17,791 nucleotides of DNA, from the NCBI RefSeq assembly GCF_000159955.1, contig NZ_GG695972.1, positions 403,202-420,992 on the forward strand, written 5' to 3'. The notes under the pieces are model-generated. The model saw only the letters and a list, made by a program, of their open reading frames with translations, was not told where the DNA came from and ran no database searches. Made by a program: the position numbers and the translations under genes. The DNA comes from Paenibacillus sp. oral taxon 786 str. D14 (lineage in GTDB: Bacteria > Bacillota > Bacilli > Paenibacillales > Paenibacillaceae). Shown in pieces: positions 14,568 through 17,791 of this stretch (its first letter is position 1; each line of letters begins with the position of its first letter).

Positions 14568-15836
14568 TTAACGCCCTATACTCAGCGCTGCGTTGCGGCC
14601 GGCGGTATACCCCGTGGCGAAAGCAGCAGTAATGTTGTATCCGCCGGTATAGCCGTGTACGTCCAGAATTTCGCCGCAGAAATAAAGTCCTGGCATCAGC
14701 TTCGATTGCATTGTTTTAGGATCGATTTCCTTTATATTCACGCCGCCGCCCGTTACAAAAGCTTCTTCAATCGATAACGTACCGTAGACCCGAATCGGGA
14801 AACGCTTAACCAACTGGGCGAATTGCAGCCACTTTTGCTTCGGAATGTGAGCGTAAGTCAGGTGAGGATCTAATTCGGCTTTTTGCAGCAGGATTGGAAT
14901 GATTTTCTCAGGCAAATACGCTCTTAATACGTTTTTAATTGACTTTTTGGGATCTTGTTCAGCAAGCTTCAGCGTTTCGTTGTAGACTTCATCCTTGCTT
15001 TTATCGGGAGTAAAGTCAACGGAAACTTCAATATTCCCCGTGCCGAACTGCTTTAGAGCTTTGACAACGAACTGACTGCACCGTAAAGCAATTGGTCCTG
15101 AAATCCCGAAGTGCGTAAACAGCATGTCGCCATGATGCTCGATCAGCTTCTTCCCCTTAGGATTCCATACGGAAAGGGATACGTTTCTTAAGGACAGCCC
15201 TTGCAGCTCCTTGCTTTGAATAAAAGGTTCATTCGAAGTGAGCGGAACTTCTGTTGGAAAAAGTTCAGTAATCGTGTGGCCGGCTTTCTCTGCCCAGGCA
15301 TATCCGTCACCGGTCGACCCGGTTTGCGGGACGGATTTCCCTCCAACAGCGACAATCACCGCATGGCTCTCCAGCACTTCTCCGGTTTTCAGCTTGACGC
15401 CGACGGTTCGACCATTGTCGTAAAGAACTTCCGCTACGGGGCTATTTACCCGGATTTGAACACCTTGGGAGCGTACTTTGTTGATCAGCGCATCTACCAC
15501 GGTCTTGGCTTTATCGGAGACAGGGAACATCCTCCCGTTGTCTTCTTCTTTGAGCCTAATCCCGAGTCCTTCAAAGAAAGCGATAATATCCTTATTGCCG
15601 AACGTGGTTAAAGCGCTGTAGAGGAAACGGCCGTTTCCGGGGATAAACTGGATGAGCTCGTCCAGCTCCTTGGCATTGGTGACATTACATCTTCCGCCGC
15701 CGGAGATGCCCAATTTACGTCCTAACTTGTCTCCCTTGTCCAATAAAAGAACTTTAGAACCCTGCTCACTTGCCGCAATGGCGGCCATCAGCCCGGAGGG
15801 GCCGCCGCCGATGACGATGACATCTGCTTTTTTCAT
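14568..15836 (-). CDS. NAD(P)/FAD-dependent oxidoreductase of the HI0933/YhiN family (YtfP-like)
   Basis: This is a 422-residue flavoprotein of the widespread HI0933 (YhiN, BaiN, Bacillus YtfP) family; the physiological reaction of most members is unknown. The FAD dinucleotide-binding motif opens the protein ([20 protein letters not shown]), followed by [20 protein letters not shown], the family's most conserved stretch. Then come [36 protein letters not shown] and, at the C-terminus, [18 protein letters not shown] and [14 protein letters not shown], which close the FAD site. No membrane segment or signal peptide is seen. On the minus strand AGAGAGG lies 8 bases before the ATG. It is transcribed toward the lacI-family gene and divergently from the histidine kinase gene, so it has no obvious link to inositol metabolism. 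Confidence 0.92.
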   Translation of the reverse strand: MKKADVIVIGGGPSGLMAAIAASEQGSKVLLLDKGDKLGRKLGISGGGRCNVTNAKELDELIQFIPGNGRFLYSALTTFGNKDIIAFFEGLGIRLKEEDNGRMFPVSDKAKTVVDALINKVRSQGVQIRVNSPVAEVLYDNGRTVGVKLKTGEVLESHAVIVAVGGKSVPQTGSTGDGYAWAEKAGHTITELFPTEVPLTSNEPFIQSKELQGLSLRNVSLSVWNPKGKKLIEHHGDMLFTHFGISGPIALRCSQFVVKALKQFGTGNIEVSVDFTPDKSKDEVYNETLKLAEQDPKKSIKNVLRAYLPEKIIPILLQKAELDPHLTYAHIPKQKWLQFAQLVKRFPIRVYGTLSIEEAFVTGGGVNIKEIDPKTMQSKLMPGLYFCGEILDVHGYTGGYNITAAFATGYTAGRNAALSIGR

Positions 15837-15965
15837 GTAATATCCTCTCTATTTGTACTATTCTTACTATTTTATAAACCATGAATTATTGTAAAACTTT
15901 GTCGGCTATGATTTAATCGAAACTAGAGTCGTATTTTTGTATTCTTCCGCCAGAGGAGGGAGAAC

Positions 15966-17663
15966 GTGGATGTTGTTAAAGAGATCCTGCTTCAAGTGCT
16001 GATCGCCAGTTTGCCTGCTTTTCTGTTTCCGTTGACGTTTGAGAAAACAAATTGCTGCTGGCCTCACAACAACCGTAGCGCCGAGGGACATCCCTATGCC
16101 GTAGGCTTAATGTATACCTGCTTCACCAGCATGTTGCTTTGCGATATTTTTGCCTCGCGGTTATGGGAAGTTTCCCCTTTAAATTTCGGGATATTGCCCC
16201 TGTTTGCTCTCATGCTGTATGGTCGGCTCCGGGACGGGGTTACTTTGGCTCTGCTGCAGATCATCCTTCATCCTCTGTTTGCAGTAAATTACACCCTTAT
16301 CGGGTTTATCATGGAGACGGGAATTCTCCTGTATCCTTTTGTTCTGCTCACTTCCCGCTATTTCAAAAGAACCGGTCGCCAGGGCAAAGTAGCCATCCTC
16401 TCTCTCTACTTTATGGGCGGGGAGACGATGATAGGTATGTCTCCATTTTTGACCGGAAGCCTATCATTCCATTCAGACCTCAACGCTATAACGAATGGAT
16501 TCATTAATGTGTTAGTGACGATGCTGGTCGGCAGCTTGTTCGTTTACATGATCGAAAGCACCTTGGAGAAGGAGAAGCTGCGCGGCCAAGTGATGCAGCT
16601 GTCGCGCGAATACTTCCGCGAAGCGGAGAAGCTTCAGCAAATGATGGACGCCGCTCCGCTAGGTATCGTACTGCTGGATCAACAAGGTTATATTATATCG
16701 ATAAATGAAACGTTTCTCCAACTCTATCGGACGTACCAAAAAGAGCCGAACGAATCGCGACGCGAGGATCTGCTGCTGCGCCGGTTGAGCGATGTGCTCA
16801 GCGGCGTGCCGATTGAGTCCATCGCCTCCCGAGTCGAGCAGTCGCTCGAAGGGCAAACGAAAGTGACCGACTTAATCAAAGCGGATAATCATATTTATTT
16901 TACCAGTACGTCTCCGATTCAAAAAAGCAAATCCAACGAAGTGATCGGTGCGGTAGCTATCGTTCAGGATATCACCGAACTGGAAACGCTGCGGATGGAG
17001 CTGAACCATGTGGAGCGGCTTAGTCTGGTGGGTCAGATGGCTGCCGGGATCACGCACGAAATCCGCAATCCGATGGCGGTGGTGCGGGGCTTTCTGCAGC
17101 TCATGCGGGAGAAGAGCCCGCCAACGCTTGATCATTATTACCGGATCGTGATGGAGGAGCTCGATCGGGCCAATGGCATCATCAATGACTTTCTTTCTCT
17201 GGCGCAGAATCGTCCAGTTGAAAGTGAGAAATGCCATCTCCACGACATCATCAAGGAGCTGACGCCGTTGCTTTGGGCAGATGCGAACCTTCGCGGCCAA
17301 ACGATCGAGGTCAAGCTGGATGATTCCATGCCGGAATTGTTGCTGAATGCCAAGGAGATTAAACAGCTGATCTTAAATCTGTCGCGTAATGCGATGGAGG
17401 CGATGGCTGAGAAAGGGCAGCTTACGCTTGAGACCAGAGTGACCGATCAAGGTGGACTGCTGGTGGTCAGCGATACAGGACCCGGGATTCCTTCCGGGCA
17501 ACGGGAGAAGCTGTTCGAGCCATTTTTCACGACAAAAGCGAAGGGAACAGGGCTGGGGCTGGCGTTATGCCTTAGCATCGTCGAACGCCACGGTGGCAAA
17601 ATTACCGTCGATTCGACAGAGGGTCAAGGCACAACCTTTACCGTTCTTTTTCCACTCTCCTAA
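15966..17663 (+). CDS. Membrane PAS-domain sensor histidine kinase (KinB/5TM-like)
   Basis: The first 195 or so residues form five or six hydrophobic membrane segments (for example VGLMYTCFTSMLLCDIFA and FGILPLFALMLYG), of the KinB/LytS-like sensor kind. A coiled linker (EKEKLRGQVMQLSREYFREA) leads to a PAS domain at about 226-345 (MMDAAPLGIVLLDQQGYIIS to GAVAIVQDITELE). The HisKA dimerisation domain has the H-box GITHEIRNPMAVVRG with phospho-acceptor His364. The HATPase domain has an N-box with Asn475 (NLSRNAMEAM), G1 DTGPGIP (Asp503), FEPFFTTK and GTGLGLAL. All catalytic motifs are present. The start is a GTG with GAGGAGGG 5 bases upstream. No response regulator adjoins it in the window, which suits an orphan kinase feeding a phosphorelay such as that to Spo0F, but this is inference and the signal is unknown. 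Confidence 0.92.
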   Translation: MDVVKEILLQVLIASLPAFLFPLTFEKTNCCWPHNNRSAEGHPYAVGLMYTCFTSMLLCDIFASRLWEVSPLNFGILPLFALMLYGRLRDGVTLALLQIILHPLFAVNYTLIGFIMETGILLYPFVLLTSRYFKRTGRQGKVAILSLYFMGGETMIGMSPFLTGSLSFHSDLNAITNGFINVLVTMLVGSLFVYMIESTLEKEKLRGQVMQLSREYFREAEKLQQMMDAAPLGIVLLDQQGYIISINETFLQLYRTYQKEPNESRREDLLLRRLSDVLSGVPIESIASRVEQSLEGQTKVTDLIKADNHIYFTSTSPIQKSKSNEVIGAVAIVQDITELETLRMELNHVERLSLVGQMAAGITHEIRNPMAVVRGFLQLMREKSPPTLDHYYRIVMEELDRANGIINDFLSLAQNRPVESEKCHLHDIIKELTPLLWADANLRGQTIEVKLDDSMPELLLNAKEIKQLILNLSRNAMEAMAEKGQLTLETRVTDQGGLLVVSDTGPGIPSGQREKLFEPFFTTKAKGTGLGLALCLSIVERHGGKITVDSTEGQGTTFTVLFPLS

Positions 17664-17698
17664 GCCGGGGTTGGGCCATTTGACGTCGATAGGCAGAG

Positions 17699-17726
17699 TT
17701 GCTTTCCTTCCCTATGAATGTATAAT
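17699..17726 (+). promoter_or_regulatory. Candidate promoter pointing out of the window
   Basis: TATAAT (17721-17726) is a perfect -10, with TTGCTT (17699-17704, 3 of 6) 16 bases before it. It lies after the kinase stop and could serve a gene beyond the right edge. No coding sequence is evident in the last 128 bases, and no clear terminator follows the kinase gene. Confidence 0.4.
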
Positions 17727-17791
17727 TAAATTAATCTGGCTAAGAGCGAGGCGAGTGCGAGAGCTCAAAATAGAGCCATGTGATTATGCAT

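Overview
The window reads as a chromosomal segment of a moderately GC-rich, low-GC-phylum Gram-positive (Firmicutes), most like Paenibacillus or a close relative. The evidence is strong GGAGG-type ribosome binding sites, dense rho-independent terminators, a LacI-controlled inositol operon, an MhqR-like MarR protein and a KinB-like sporulation-type histidine kinase. There is no rRNA or other marker gene, so the genus is an inference. I see no CRISPR array, tRNA, rRNA, phage gene or intact insertion sequence.

Layout. (1) 1-818: the 3' part of an ECF-type ABC ATPase gene, cut by the window edge, then a short repeat patch and a strong terminator. (2) 891-2471: a DHA2-type multidrug MFS exporter with its own terminator. 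(3) 2570-3110: two small genes of unknown function (113 and 57 aa), apparently one transcript. (4) 3131-3762: a convergent MarR/MhqR-like repressor gene, separated from the small genes by two hairpins and a 17-bp tandem repeat. (5) 4014-5754: a second MFS exporter, followed by an ABC ATPase gene that looks dead: it has no signature motif or Walker B and probably a frameshift at its start. (6) 5755-6089: a gene-poor control region with a terminator, three LacI-type operator-like palindromes and a promoter candidate. (7) 6090-13331: a myo-inositol catabolic operon in the order iolD-iolE-iolC-iolA(mmsA)-iolG-iolB. (8) 13422-14450: a LacI-family regulator at the end of that operon, with its own promoter candidate embedded in palindromes. 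(9) 14568-15836, minus strand: a YtfP/HI0933-type flavoprotein. (10) 15966-17663: a membrane PAS histidine kinase. (11) The last 128 bases carry a promoter-like sequence pointing out of the window.

The core is the iol operon. IolG oxidises myo-inositol to scyllo-inosose. IolE dehydrates it, IolD opens the ring, IolB isomerises 5-deoxyglucuronate, IolC phosphorylates the product, and IolA converts malonate semialdehyde to acetyl-CoA. The aldolase IolJ, which makes malonate semialdehyde from the IolC product, an inositol transporter and the DeoR-type IolR of Bacillus are not in the window. A LacI-family protein sits where the regulator would be expected.

Most of the window is ordinary metabolism and transport. 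I found no convincing undescribed defence or mobile system. The points most worth checking are the LacI/operator architecture of the iol operon, the decayed MFS-ABC pair and the small uncharacterised gene pair.
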